Positions 17,507 to 26,305 of a stretch of DNA of 64,000 nucleotides are shown here, one piece after another. The DNA is from JANXQZ01 sp038225555. GTDB taxonomy: Bacteria; Acidobacteriota; Terriglobia; Bryobacterales; Bryobacteraceae. Position 1 is the stretch's first letter. Each line of letters opens with the position of its first letter. The notes beneath the pieces are model-generated. The model worked only from the letters and a program-made list of their open reading frames with translations, was not told where the DNA came from and did no database searches. Made by a program: the position numbers and the translations under genes. Location: positions 69,772 to 133,771 of the forward strand of contig JBBRRB010000012.1 of the NCBI GenBank assembly GCA_038225555.1. Direction: 5' to 3'.

Positions 17507-18681
17507 ATCTGCCGCTAGGCTACAAATATTCAGCCGTGTTCGCGGGAATTCGCAAGACGGAGAAGGACGATCTCGGACTGATCGTGTCCGATTCACCGGC
17601 CAAAGCGGCTGCCGTGTTTACGCAGAATCAGGTGAAGGCCGCTCCCGTGAAAATGGCCCGGACGCACCTGAAACGGTCGAAGGGAGTCGTCAAGGCTATT
17701 CTGGTGAACGCCGGGAACGCGAACTGCGCCACCCGTACAGGAACCACGGTGGTGGTGAACACGTGCGCCGCTCTTGCGCAAAGGCTGAAGGTGGATCCCG
17801 AGCAAGTACTGCCTGCGTCGACGGGCGTAATCGGGGTCGAGTTGGATGAACGGCTAATCCTCAAAGCGCTTCCGCGTTTGGTTCGCGGTCTCTCGCCGGA
17901 CCGCTTCGAAGATGTCGCCCGCGCCATGCTTACAACCGATCTGGCGGTGAAAATGGCAGACCGTGAGGTCGCTCTCAAAGACGGAATCGTCCGCGTGGCG
18001 GGAATGACGAAGGGCTCTGGCATGATTCAGCCGAACATGGCTACCACGCTGGGCTTCATCATGACCGATGCCGATCTTACGCCTCGTCAGCTTCAAGAAA
18101 TGCTGGACGCGGCGGTGAACAGAAGCTACAACCGGATCAGCGTGGATGGCGACACTTCCACCAATGACATTTTGGTTCTCATCGCAAACGGGGCTTCGAA
18201 CGTCAACCCGGGCAAGAAGGATCGCGAGGCCTTAGCGGAGACGGTCGCCGAGGTTGCGGAGAGCCTTGCCAAGCAGATTGCTCGGGACGGGGAAGGAGCG
18301 CGAAAGCTGATCGAGATCCGCGTCACGGGCGCCGAAGACAGCCACACCGCCGAACGAATTGCCCGCAGCATCGCCAACTCTCCGCTGGTGAAGACCGCGA
18401 TTGCGGGATCCGATCCGAACTGGGGCCGAATCCTCTCGGCGGCCGGGAATTCCGGCGTGGAACTTAACCCGAACAAAGTGGACATCGAAATTCAGGGCAT
18501 CCCGGTCTGCCATGAAGGCTTGGCGGTGGACTTCGACGAAGCCGAGTTGAAGCAAAAGCTGGATTCCCCCGACTGCGAAATTCGGTTTGAGATAAAGGGA
18601 AAGGACAAGGCGGAAACACGCTTCTGGACCTGTGATTTGACCGAAAAGTACATCGAAATCAATGCGAGCTATCGGACGTAG
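17503..18681 (+). CDS. argJ: Bifunctional glutamate N-acetyltransferase/amino-acid acetyltransferase
   Basis: 392 residues. It carries the self-cleavage site of the ArgJ family (KGSGMIQPNMATTLGF), with Thr181 as the expected nucleophile and new N-terminus of the beta chain. It also has NAGNANCATRTG and DPNWGRILSAAG. It transfers acetyl from N-acetylornithine to glutamate in arginine synthesis. I use the TTG at 17503, which overlaps the fmt stop (TTGA), because no ATG is available and residue 2 onward aligns with the family N-terminus. Other arg genes are not in the window. Confidence 0.96.
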   Translation: MNLPLGYKYSAVFAGIRKTEKDDLGLIVSDSPAKAAAVFTQNQVKAAPVKMARTHLKRSKGVVKAILVNAGNANCATRTGTTVVVNTCAALAQRLKVDPEQVLPASTGVIGVELDERLILKALPRLVRGLSPDRFEDVARAMLTTDLAVKMADREVALKDGIVRVAGMTKGSGMIQPNMATTLGFIMTDADLTPRQLQEMLDAAVNRSYNRISVDGDTSTNDILVLIANGASNVNPGKKDREALAETVAEVAESLAKQIARDGEGARKLIEIRVTGAEDSHTAERIARSIANSPLVKTAIAGSDPNWGRILSAAGNSGVELNPNKVDIEIQGIPVCHEGLAVDFDEAELKQKLDSPDCEIRFEIKGKDKAETRFWTCDLTEKYIEINASYRT

Positions 18682-19081
18682 GTTATGCCTGGTTCTGGCT
18701 ATCGGCGTTGCCTTCGCGGACACTCACACCGATGTCGTCGACCTGTTCGCCTCCATGACCGCCGCGCTTACAGAGGATCCGCCCAACGCCGCCGGGTTCA
18801 TGAAAGCGTTCGATCGAAAGCTGCCTGAATATGAGGAGCTTCATCGGGATATTAAAGCTTTGCTACTCGATTCCGGAGTGGCCAGTTCCGTCGATTGGGT
18901 GCAGGAATCGGGCGATGACGAGAAACGCACGGTTGACCTCGACTGGTTCTTGGAGCTGCGCAGTCTGCAGCCAGGCGGACCCACCCGAACCCGACGCGAA
19001 ATCGTCCACTGCGAACTGGTGAAGCAGGGCAGGCATTGGCGCATCGTTTCGATCAGCCCCATCTCAATCTTTAGGCCGTGA
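18662..19081 (+). CDS. Small exported protein of unknown function
   Basis: 139 residues with a likely signal peptide (MRAIGRRLCLVLAIGVAFAD). The mature part is about 120 residues and ends in a segment resembling NTF2/Cif-like folds (RREIVHCELVKQGRHWRIVSIS). I do not recognise a defined family. It overlaps argJ by 20 bases and the GH20 gene by 4 bases, so it is co-transcribed with them. Confidence 0.7.
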   Translation: MRAIGRRLCLVLAIGVAFADTHTDVVDLFASMTAALTEDPPNAAGFMKAFDRKLPEYEELHRDIKALLLDSGVASSVDWVQESGDDEKRTVDLDWFLELRSLQPGGPTRTRREIVHCELVKQGRHWRIVSISPISIFRP

Positions 19082-21027
19082 GGTACTGCGCGCTCGTCTT
19101 TCTGCTGACGACTGCGCCTGCTCAAGACCTGCTGCCGGTTCCGGCAAAGGTCACGATCGGAACGGGCAAGCTGGCGATCAACCGAGATTTCAAGGTGCTG
19201 ATCGACGGCTGCGAAGACGATCGGGTGGGCGCGGCCGTGAAAAGATTCGAAGCCCGGCTCGCGGCCAAGACCGGCACCCCGTTGCGCTTCGATACGCTAG
19301 CGGGAAAGCACGGGTCCCTAGCGATCCACTGCGATCGCGCGGGCGAACCAGTTCAGAAACTCGGCGAGGATGAAAGCTACAAACTTGTGGTGACGCAGTC
19401 GCAAGCGCGCTTGACGGCTCCCAACGCGCTCGGCATTCTGCGCGGCCTTGAGACGTTCTACCAACTTGTCGAGCCCGGCACCAGCGGGTTTGTCGCTACC
19501 ACGGTCGCGATCGAAGACTCTCCGCGCTTCCCGTGGCGCGGACTGCTGCTAGACGTCTGCCGCCACTGGATGCCGCTTGAGGTGGTCCTGCGGAATCTGG
19601 ACGGGATGGCGGCGGTGAAGATGAACGTCTTCCACTGGCACCTCTCGGACGACCAAGGCTTTCGCGTCGAGAGCAAGCGCTTTCCGAAGCTGCACGAACT
19701 GGGTTCGGATGGCCACTACTATACTCAGGACCAAGTACGCCAGGCGCTGGCATACGCCCGTGAACGAGGGATTCGCGTGGTGCCGGAATTCGATATGCCG
19801 GCCCACACCGCTTCCTGGCTGGCAGGTTATCCAGAACTGGGGAGCGCACCCGGCCCTTATGAAATTGCGCGGACGTGGAGTTATCTGAGGCCGACCCTGG
19901 ACCCGACTCGAGAATCCGTTTACACGTTCCTGGATGGATTTATCGGAGAGATGGCCAATCTTTTTCCCGACGAATATTTTCACATCGGAGGCGACGAGGT
20001 GAATGGCAGGCATTGGGACTCGAACGCTGACATCCAGTCATTCAAAAAGGAGCATGGGTTGGCGGATAACAAGGTGCTGCAGGCGTATTTCAATGCGCGC
20101 TTGCAGTCGATTGTGAAGAAACATGGCAAGCGCATGGAAGGTTGGGACGACATTCTGGATCCTAGCCTGCCCAAGGACGTGCTGATTCAATCCTGGCGTG
20201 GGAGGAAGTCGCTCGCGCAGGCTGGGCGCCTAGGATACGACGGGGTGCTCTCCGCTCCTTATTATTTAGATGCAATGAAGAGCGCCGCAGAGCACTACCT
20301 CGCTGACCCTCTCGATGCCGACAAGGGCCGCATCGAAGGGGGCGAAGTCTGCGCCTGGGGCGAGTTCCTGACTCCTGAAAACGTCGACTCGCGCATCTGG
20401 CCGCGCACGGCTGCAATGGCCGAACGACTTTGGTCACCTCTTGGAATCCAGGATCTTTCGTCGATGTATCGGCGTCTTGCAATTTTGAGCGGGGAGCTTG
20501 AAACACTTGGGCTCCAGCACGTCTCAAGCTACGGCAAAGTATTAGAGCGTCTGCGTGGAGGCGGTACAGTGGAGGCCCTTAGAGTGCTTGCCGATGTGGT
20601 TGCACCCGTCCGAATGGGATTGCGAATGCGCACCCGCGTTTACACGCAGCAGACTCCGCTCAATCGACTCTGCGATGGGGCAGCCCCGGAAAGCGATTCG
20701 GCCCGGCTCTTCTTGACAGAGGTAGAGCGGCGGAATTGGAAGGAAGTACGCGCGTGGCTCATCCGCTGGCGTGATAACGATGTGCGTCTGCGGCCCACCC
20801 TCGACGGCAATCAGTTAATCCAGGAACTGGTGCCGCTGTCTGCCGATCTTTCTGCCTTGGGGGCGGCGGGTTTGCGCGCTCTCGACTCAATCGAGACTGG
20901 GCGCTCCTTGCCTAGGGGCTGGGTCCTGAGCCAGAGGGCGTTCCTTTTGGAGGCAAAGAAGCCACGGGCCGAAGTGACTCTTCAGATTGTGCCAGGGATC
21001 GCGAAACTGCTTTCTTATTTGAACTGA
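19078..21027 (+). CDS. Beta-N-acetylhexosaminidase (GH20), exported
   Basis: 649 residues from a GTG overlapping the previous stop by 4 bases. A short hydrophobic N-terminus (YCALVFLLTTAPAQ) suggests secretion. A GH20 accessory domain (about residues 20-140) precedes the catalytic barrel: RGLLLDVCRHW, FHWHLSDDQGFR, the catalytic pair in HIGGDEVNG (Asp306-Glu307) and GWDDIL. It releases terminal GlcNAc/GalNAc from chitin-like or peptidoglycan-derived sugars. The C-terminal ~150 residues are not assignable. Its last 13 bases overlap the convergent oxidoreductase gene. Confidence 0.94.
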   Translation: MRYCALVFLLTTAPAQDLLPVPAKVTIGTGKLAINRDFKVLIDGCEDDRVGAAVKRFEARLAAKTGTPLRFDTLAGKHGSLAIHCDRAGEPVQKLGEDESYKLVVTQSQARLTAPNALGILRGLETFYQLVEPGTSGFVATTVAIEDSPRFPWRGLLLDVCRHWMPLEVVLRNLDGMAAVKMNVFHWHLSDDQGFRVESKRFPKLHELGSDGHYYTQDQVRQALAYARERGIRVVPEFDMPAHTASWLAGYPELGSAPGPYEIARTWSYLRPTLDPTRESVYTFLDGFIGEMANLFPDEYFHIGGDEVNGRHWDSNADIQSFKKEHGLADNKVLQAYFNARLQSIVKKHGKRMEGWDDILDPSLPKDVLIQSWRGRKSLAQAGRLGYDGVLSAPYYLDAMKSAAEHYLADPLDADKGRIEGGEVCAWGEFLTPENVDSRIWPRTAAMAERLWSPLGIQDLSSMYRRLAILSGELETLGLQHVSSYGKVLERLRGGGTVEALRVLADVVAPVRMGLRMRTRVYTQQTPLNRLCDGAAPESDSARLFLTEVERRNWKEVRAWLIRWRDNDVRLRPTLDGNQLIQELVPLSADLSALGAAGLRALDSIETGRSLPRGWVLSQRAFLLEAKKPRAEVTLQIVPGIAKLLSYLN

Positions 21028-22094
21028 ATCGTTCGACCTGTCTTCGCCGATTCCCTGGCGGCCGTCAGTATTTCGGTTACCACCATGTTGTTCTCAAGCG
21101 AAGAGAGTCCGGACGGCTTCAGGCGGCCTCGCACCACCGCCGTCAGATACGAGATGGAATCCCGTTCGTCGGCGGGCAGCATTTCTGGCGTGCGTGTTTC
21201 TTCCTTGCTATTTCCGAGTCTCACGCGCAAGCCGTCGCCACCGGTCGCGATCGCATAACCGGACGCGCCGTAGACCTCAAAATCCTTGCGGCTGAACGGC
21301 CAATTCCAGGAGCCTTGAATGATGCCTTGCGCCTTGGGGTATTGCACCAGAACCGTGGCTTCATCATCAACGCGCGGGTAAATGTCGGGTTTGTCGTGCT
21401 GAGTAATGGCGGTCACGGCGAGGGGGCGCTGATTCCCCATCATCCACGTCATCAGGTTGGCGCCGTAACAGCCAAAATCGAATAGAGCGCCCGCGCCATT
21501 CTTCACGGGATCGCTCAACCAATTGAAGAACTCGGGACCCGTGTGAATCTCCTTGGGACCCTGGTGCCCATCCATCGCCACCATCTTGCGGATCTCGCCC
21601 GCTGCGTGCTGCTGCTGGATCAACTCCCAGATAGCGCCGTGGCTCTTGTACCAGGTTGTTTCGTAATTCACGATGACATGAATGTTGCCCCGCGCCGCGG
21701 CCTTTTGAATCGCGCGGGCGTGCTCCATGCTGACGGCGAGCGGCTTCTCCATCATCACGTGAATGTGGCGGGTTGCGCAGGCTTCCACTACCGCCGGATG
21801 ATCGTAGGTGTTGGTGAAGGAGGCCACTGCTTCCGGTTTCACCTGGTCGAGCATCTTTTTCAGATCGGTGAAGAAAACGGACTCTGCGAATCCATATTTC
21901 TGGGCATATTTGTGGTGCAGTTCCGGGTCAGGATCGAAGATTCCAACAATGTCGACATTGCCATGGGCTTTGGCTGCCCGAAAAAATCCATCGACGTGGC
22001 CGTGAACGAGTCCTGCGATGGCGAGGCGCAACGGTTGAGCATTGGCGATTTGGGGAATCAACAGAGTGAGGAGAATCGAAGGTAGCGTTCTCAT
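21015..22094 (-). CDS. Exported Gfo/Idh/MocA-family oxidoreductase
   Basis: About 359 residues from the ATG at 22094, which opens a good signal peptide (MRTLPSILLTLLIPQIANAQ); the frame extends further upstream but that part looks non-coding. The Rossmann-like N-terminus (LRLAIAGLVHGHVDGF), DPDPELHHKYAQKYG and the EKPLAVS motif, whose Lys contacts the nicotinamide, mark the family. The C-terminal half holds the sheet domain (FDFGCYGANLMTWM). Sugar or cyclitol NAD(P)-dependent oxidation is typical; export is unusual for a cytosolic-cofactor enzyme but common in Bacteroidota and Acidobacteriota. Confidence 0.9.
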   Translation of the reverse strand: MRTLPSILLTLLIPQIANAQPLRLAIAGLVHGHVDGFFRAAKAHGNVDIVGIFDPDPELHHKYAQKYGFAESVFFTDLKKMLDQVKPEAVASFTNTYDHPAVVEACATRHIHVMMEKPLAVSMEHARAIQKAAARGNIHVIVNYETTWYKSHGAIWELIQQQHAAGEIRKMVAMDGHQGPKEIHTGPEFFNWLSDPVKNGAGALFDFGCYGANLMTWMMGNQRPLAVTAITQHDKPDIYPRVDDEATVLVQYPKAQGIIQGSWNWPFSRKDFEVYGASGYAIATGGDGLRVRLGNSKEETRTPEMLPADERDSISYLTAVVRGRLKPSGLSSLENNMVVTEILTAARESAKTGRTIQFK

Positions 22095-22104
22095 AAGTGT
22101 GAAG

Positions 22105-22680
22105 CTAGGATAGTTCGTCGTCGAAGTGCACCTGCTGGTAGAGCTTCCCGAGCGGGATGGTGCAGCCAATAGAGGCGAGTTCAACGTTGGCTTCCAGGCT
22201 GGTAGCTGAGCTTATCAGCCAGCGGCCATCGGACTGCCGTGTGTGGACCAAAACTTGGACGTGTTCCTGTGCGACCGTGACAAACTCGGCAAGCGACTCG
22301 ATCCTTTGGTAATGGTCGAACTTGCGACCCCGATCATAGCCCTCGGTGCTCGGCGACAGTACTTCGACGATCAGTGTTGGGTTCAGCAGCGTGTCGCGTT
22401 CGAGTTGCGGTTTGCCGCATACAATGACCACGTCCGGGTAGGTGTACAGACCGGTAGTCGAAACGCGGACGCGCATATCGCTTGCCACGGCAGCGCAGGA
22501 GTCTCCCCGCAACTGCTGCTTCAACAAGAACAATATTTCCGACGTGAGCAAATTATGATGCCAACTAGCTCCCGACATCGCGAACATCTCGCCCTTGTGA
22601 TATTCGCTCTTGAATTCGGCCTTCTCCTCAATCGCCAAATAATCATCAGGTGTGAGATAAGGGACCGATTGGCTCGCCAT
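22105..22680 (-). CDS. Uma2-family endonuclease-like protein
   Basis: 191 residues. DUF820/Uma2 markers are LTPDDYLAIEE, the PD-(D/E)xK-like core YPDVVIVCG ... LIVEVLSPSTEGYDRG and a DHYQRI helix. The usual nuclease lysine is replaced by the EVL form normal for this family; biochemical activity of Uma2 proteins is largely untested. The ATG at 22680 has GGAGG five bases upstream, favouring it over the TTG one codon earlier. Confidence 0.88.
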   Translation of the reverse strand: MASQSVPYLTPDDYLAIEEKAEFKSEYHKGEMFAMSGASWHHNLLTSEILFLLKQQLRGDSCAAVASDMRVRVSTTGLYTYPDVVIVCGKPQLERDTLLNPTLIVEVLSPSTEGYDRGRKFDHYQRIESLAEFVTVAQEHVQVLVHTRQSDGRWLISSATSLEANVELASIGCTIPLGKLYQQVHFDDELS

Positions 22681-22790
22681 CAACGCCTCCGCTCATTCAT
22701 GTTAACGCAACTCGCGATTGTTACGAAGCTTTACCAGATCGCCATAGGCCGCTTTTCAATATCTCTCGTTCTTATAAGCAGGAGAGAAAA

Positions 22791-23186
22791 ATGAACACCC
22801 CAAAGACCATTTTCGCCGCCTTCACCGTGACTCTAATCGCTGCTGGCGGCCTACTCGTCGCGCAAACTACCCGCCAACATCAAGGCGTGGCGCACCTTGA
22901 GAAATTATCGGCTGCCCTCAACTTGACTGATCAGCAGAAGCAGCAAGCCATGTCGATCTTCCAAGAAGAACGCGCCGCCGCGAAGCCGATCAGGCAAAGC
23001 TTGAAGCAAGAGCATGCTGGCAAATCCCCCGAAGAAGTGCAGCAACTCGCTCAAACCGACGCGCCCCAATTGGCCCAGCTTGCGACCGTCCACGCCGCGG
23101 CTCTTACCAAGCTGAACGCTATTCTTACACCCGACCAACAACAGAAGTTCGCGAGCATGCATCATCGCGAACGAGCGAAGCAGTAG
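22791..23186 (+). CDS. Spy/CpxP-like periplasmic protein
   Basis: 131 residues with a signal peptide (about 1-25, ending LLVAQ) and a helical mature part carrying two LTxxQ motifs (LNLTDQQKQQ and LTPDQQQKF), the mark of the Spy/CpxP LTXXQ family of periplasmic chaperones/stress sensors. An AGGAGAG site sits just before the ATG. It is divergent from the Uma2 gene. Confidence 0.83.
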   Translation: MNTPKTIFAAFTVTLIAAGGLLVAQTTRQHQGVAHLEKLSAALNLTDQQKQQAMSIFQEERAAAKPIRQSLKQEHAGKSPEEVQQLAQTDAPQLAQLATVHAAALTKLNAILTPDQQQKFASMHHRERAKQ

Positions 23187-23206
23187 ACGACCATCTCCAA
23201 GCCTCA

Positions 23207-23233
23207 CGGAGCGGGATCCGTTGTTCCGCTCCG
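23207..23233 (+). terminator. Hairpin after the Spy-like gene
   Basis: 8-bp perfect stem CGGAGCGG/CCGCTCCG with an 11-base loop, 18 bases after the stop. No U-tract follows, so factor-independent termination is uncertain. Confidence 0.45.
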
Positions 23234-23262
23234 CGCCCCGATGATCTACAATAGCGGCATCA

Positions 23263-23658
23263 ATGGACGCAATTAAATTTGAAGGGGCCACTCCGATACT
23301 GCCCGTTCGGAGCCTATCGGCCAGCATTAAATACTATGTCGACGTGCTCGGTTTCAAAATCGATTGGCAGCAACCTGGAATCTTCGCATCCGTATCGCGA
23401 GACCGCACGAGCATTTTCCTGTGTGAAGGCGACCAAGGTCACCCAGGAACGTGGGTGTGGATTGGCGTCGCCGATGCCCAAGCCCTTTTCGACGATTATC
23501 GCGCCAGGGGTGCGCGAGTTCGCCACCCGCCTACAAATTATCCCTGGTCATTCGAAATGCAAATCGAAGATTTGGATGGAAACGTCCTTCGGCTTGGCTC
23601 CGACCAAAAGGAAGATGAACCGTATGGCGAATGGCTCGGCATGACGGGCGATCGCTGA
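23263..23658 (+). CDS. VOC-superfamily (glyoxalase/bleomycin-resistance-like) protein
   Basis: 131 residues. One VOC module pair: PILPVRSLSASIKYYVDVLGFKI at the start and FEMQIEDLDGNVLRLG near the end, where the Asp-x-x-Gly-Asn turn is typical. It resembles bleomycin-resistance-type glyoxalases; metal ligands and substrate cannot be fixed from sequence. It is convergent with the ADOP gene. Confidence 0.85.
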   Translation: MDAIKFEGATPILPVRSLSASIKYYVDVLGFKIDWQQPGIFASVSRDRTSIFLCEGDQGHPGTWVWIGVADAQALFDDYRARGARVRHPPTNYPWSFEMQIEDLDGNVLRLGSDQKEDEPYGEWLGMTGDR

Positions 23659-23672
23659 ATCATGTTGAGTTG

Positions 23673-26084
23673 CTACTCTTCCCGGAGCGCTTCCATCGGA
23701 TCGAAGTGAGCCGCTCTCCAGGCGGGAATGGCGCTGGCGAGCAAGCCTGTGACGGTCACAACGCAAATGACCGCCACCCAGGTTAATCCATCTCGGGAGC
23801 TGGCGCCATAGAGCTGGCTCGCAATATAACGATTGACCGCAAGCGCGCCCGCCGAACCAATAATCAGTCCGGAGAAGACCAGCACCATTCCCCTGCGCGC
23901 GATAGACGACGCGATCAGGCCGCTATTCGCTCCCAGCACCATGCGAATCCCGATCTCGCGCCGCCTGAGGGCGATGGTGTATGCGAGTACGCCGTAGAGC
24001 CCGAGTGCCGCTAGAAGCGTGCCGGCGGCAGCGAAAACCAGGATCAGGGAGACCACCAGACGCCTTGTTTCGAGCGATCGGTCAATCCAAGTCTGCATGG
24101 GCGCGATGTTGTATACGGGCTGATCCTTGTCCGCTTCCGTGACCAGTTGTCGAACCGTCGCCGTCATCGAGTCAGTTGTCAGCGGACTGCGAATCACCAG
24201 CGACATATCCGTGCTCGGATATTGCAGCGCACTGAAATATAGAACCGGGCGGGTTTCTAAGTCCAGCCCCGACGTCTTTACGCTTCCCACCACGCCGACA
24301 ATGGTGAAAGGCTTGTCCCACGCCATCTTGATTTGCTGCCCAACGGGATCTTTCCCAGGGAAGAAGCGCTTGGCCATCACGTCGTCAATGACAGTAACCG
24401 GCTGCGCTCCGGCACGATCCTGGCCGTTCAACCCGCGGCCCGTCAGCAACGGGATGCGCATCGTCTGAAAGAAACCCGGGAGAACATTGTTGAGAATCGC
24501 GTACGGGTCCACGCGCGGCTTCGGCCTCCCCAGGATCTCGAAAGTGTTTACGCTTTCGCCATAGCCGAATGGCAATTGAGTGCAAGCCGACGCGTCCTCC
24601 ACGCCGGGGGAGCGGGCGATCCGCTCGAGCAAAGCCTGGTAGAATCGTCCGCGCGATTCATTGTTTGGGTACCGCGCCCTGGGCAGGCTCACTTGCAAGG
24701 TGAGCACGTTGCGGGCTTCAAAGCCAGGCGAGGTATCCAGAATCCTGAACAGGCTGCGAATCAGGAGGCCCCCGCCGATGAGCAGGGTTGTGGCGATGGC
24801 AACTTGTCCCACTATCAGAGAATGCCGAAGCCGTTGTTGCGCCCCGCTTGCAGTGCGCTGATGCCCTCCTTCTTTGAGGCCTCGGGACACCGTGACGCGA
24901 GTTGCGAGCCAAGCGGGGTACAACCCGCACGCCAGCCCCGTCAAGAGCGTGGTAACAACGAGGAACAACAATGCTGGCAACTCCAACTGAGGCTCGCCCG
25001 CGTGCGCATATTCCGCGAGCATTTTCACCCCTCCCTCAGCGATCCAGCATGCCCCGATTCCTCCCGCGACTGCCAACAACAGAATCTCCGTGAGCACTTG
25101 CCGCGCCACGCGAAATCGGCTCGCTCCCAAAGCCCTTCGGATGGAAAGCTCGAAGCGCCGCTCGGTGGCGCGCACAAGCAGCAATCCCGCCACGTTCGAG
25201 CCCACAATGACGAGTAGACAAATCACCGCCGCGAACAATATGTAAAGCCAGCGACGAAGCGAGCCGTCATTATCTTTGTCCATCGGCAGCAGGAAGAATC
25301 GCCAGCCCTGTTTTTCGAGAGCGGGCGGATAATCCTCGGGGTGCTCCAGGGGCATCTGGCGGCTGAGTTCGTCCATGCGTGCCGAGGCTTGTTCGAAACC
25401 AACACCCGGAGCGAGACGACCATACATCCGCAAGAAATGCGCTTGATTGGAGCCGCGCCGTGTTTGCGCCGGATCGAACGTGATCGGCACCCACATCTGC
25501 GTTACCTTGTTTGGGAATTGGAACGTTCCCGGCATGATGCCCGCGATTCGGTACAGTTCGCCGTTTAGCTGCAAGGTGCGGTTGAGAACGCCTGGATCGG
25601 CCGCGAACTCGGCGCGCCAATACGCATCGCTTAAAATAACCGCGTGAGGTCCGTGAAAGCTTTCCTCCTGGCTGCTGAAAGTTTCGCCCATTACAGGCGC
25701 CATGCCCAGGGTGCGGAAGAGACTGGCGCTCACGGCAACAGCGTTCACTTTCTCGGGCCGATCCACGCCCGTGCGACTCAAATCGAGGAAATAGAATACT
25801 CCGGCGTCAGCGAACAACTCGTGATGCTCGGCCAGGTCGAAATAATCTCGAGGAGACGCGCCGATTCTCGTCAGATGCAATTGCGGATAGCGGTTGTGAA
25901 CGGCTACCAGGCGATCCGGTTCGGGGTAAGGAAGAGGCTTGAGGACCGCCGAATACAGAACCGAGAAAATTGCAGTTGATGCGCCTAGACCAAAGGCGAG
26001 CACGACGATGCAGATCAGCGAAAATGCCGGGCGGCGTCTGATCTGTCTCAGCGCTTGGCGGATGTCCGGCCAAAATTCCCGCAC
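23673..26084 (-). CDS. ADOP-type ABC transporter permease (MacB/FtsX-like)
   Basis: 803 residues with two FtsX/MacB permease halves: an N-terminal membrane segment (AFSLICIVVLAFGLGASTAIFSVL), a MacB-PCD periplasmic domain, a central three-helix FtsX block, a second periplasmic domain, and a final FtsX block ending in PMEALREE. This duplicated, ATPase-free architecture is the 'acidobacterial duplicated orphan permease' group, strongly enriched in Acidobacteriota, often in many copies. The cargo and the ATPase partner are unknown; no ATPase gene is adjacent. The GTG start lies 1 base after the restored stop of the BNR-propeller gene (TAGCGTG), implying co-translation. Confidence 0.93.
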   Translation of the reverse strand: MREFWPDIRQALRQIRRRPAFSLICIVVLAFGLGASTAIFSVLYSAVLKPLPYPEPDRLVAVHNRYPQLHLTRIGASPRDYFDLAEHHELFADAGVFYFLDLSRTGVDRPEKVNAVAVSASLFRTLGMAPVMGETFSSQEESFHGPHAVILSDAYWRAEFAADPGVLNRTLQLNGELYRIAGIMPGTFQFPNKVTQMWVPITFDPAQTRRGSNQAHFLRMYGRLAPGVGFEQASARMDELSRQMPLEHPEDYPPALEKQGWRFFLLPMDKDNDGSLRRWLYILFAAVICLLVIVGSNVAGLLLVRATERRFELSIRRALGASRFRVARQVLTEILLLAVAGGIGACWIAEGGVKMLAEYAHAGEPQLELPALLFLVVTTLLTGLACGLYPAWLATRVTVSRGLKEGGHQRTASGAQQRLRHSLIVGQVAIATTLLIGGGLLIRSLFRILDTSPGFEARNVLTLQVSLPRARYPNNESRGRFYQALLERIARSPGVEDASACTQLPFGYGESVNTFEILGRPKPRVDPYAILNNVLPGFFQTMRIPLLTGRGLNGQDRAGAQPVTVIDDVMAKRFFPGKDPVGQQIKMAWDKPFTIVGVVGSVKTSGLDLETRPVLYFSALQYPSTDMSLVIRSPLTTDSMTATVRQLVTEADKDQPVYNIAPMQTWIDRSLETRRLVVSLILVFAAAGTLLAALGLYGVLAYTIALRRREIGIRMVLGANSGLIASSIARRGMVLVFSGLIIGSAGALAVNRYIASQLYGASSRDGLTWVAVICVVTVTGLLASAIPAWRAAHFDPMEALREE

Positions 26085-26085
26085 G

Positions 26086-26305
26086 CTACTCGGGTCCCAA
26101 GAGGGCGTTCAGTTCAGCAAGGCGGGTATCGAGTTCTTTGCGCAACACGTTGTATCGTTCGATCGCATCGCGCCCGATTTTCTGATCGGTGGCGTTGGTC
26201 AGCGTGTACAGATACGTGATGTGAGTTTGCAATTCGGGCTTGCTATACCGAATCGGCGGAGTGATCAGCCGCGACGCGAGCTGATCGAGCCGCGCCGATT
26301 TTGGG
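26086..26305 (-). pseudogene. Displaced C-terminal segment of the BNR protein
   Basis: About 70 codons in the alternative minus frame read as a helical tail (LDQLASRLITPP, HITYLYTLTNATDQKIG, ELDTRLAELNALLGPE) ending at TAG 26086-26088. It is continuous with the BNR gene if one base is dropped from CCCAAAA (plus-strand TTTTGGG, 26299-26305). It is not an independent gene. Confidence 0.75.

Noticed and set aside
24333..25217. 294-codon plus-strand frame opposite the ADOP gene
   Set aside because: No motif and wholly antisense to a conserved permease.
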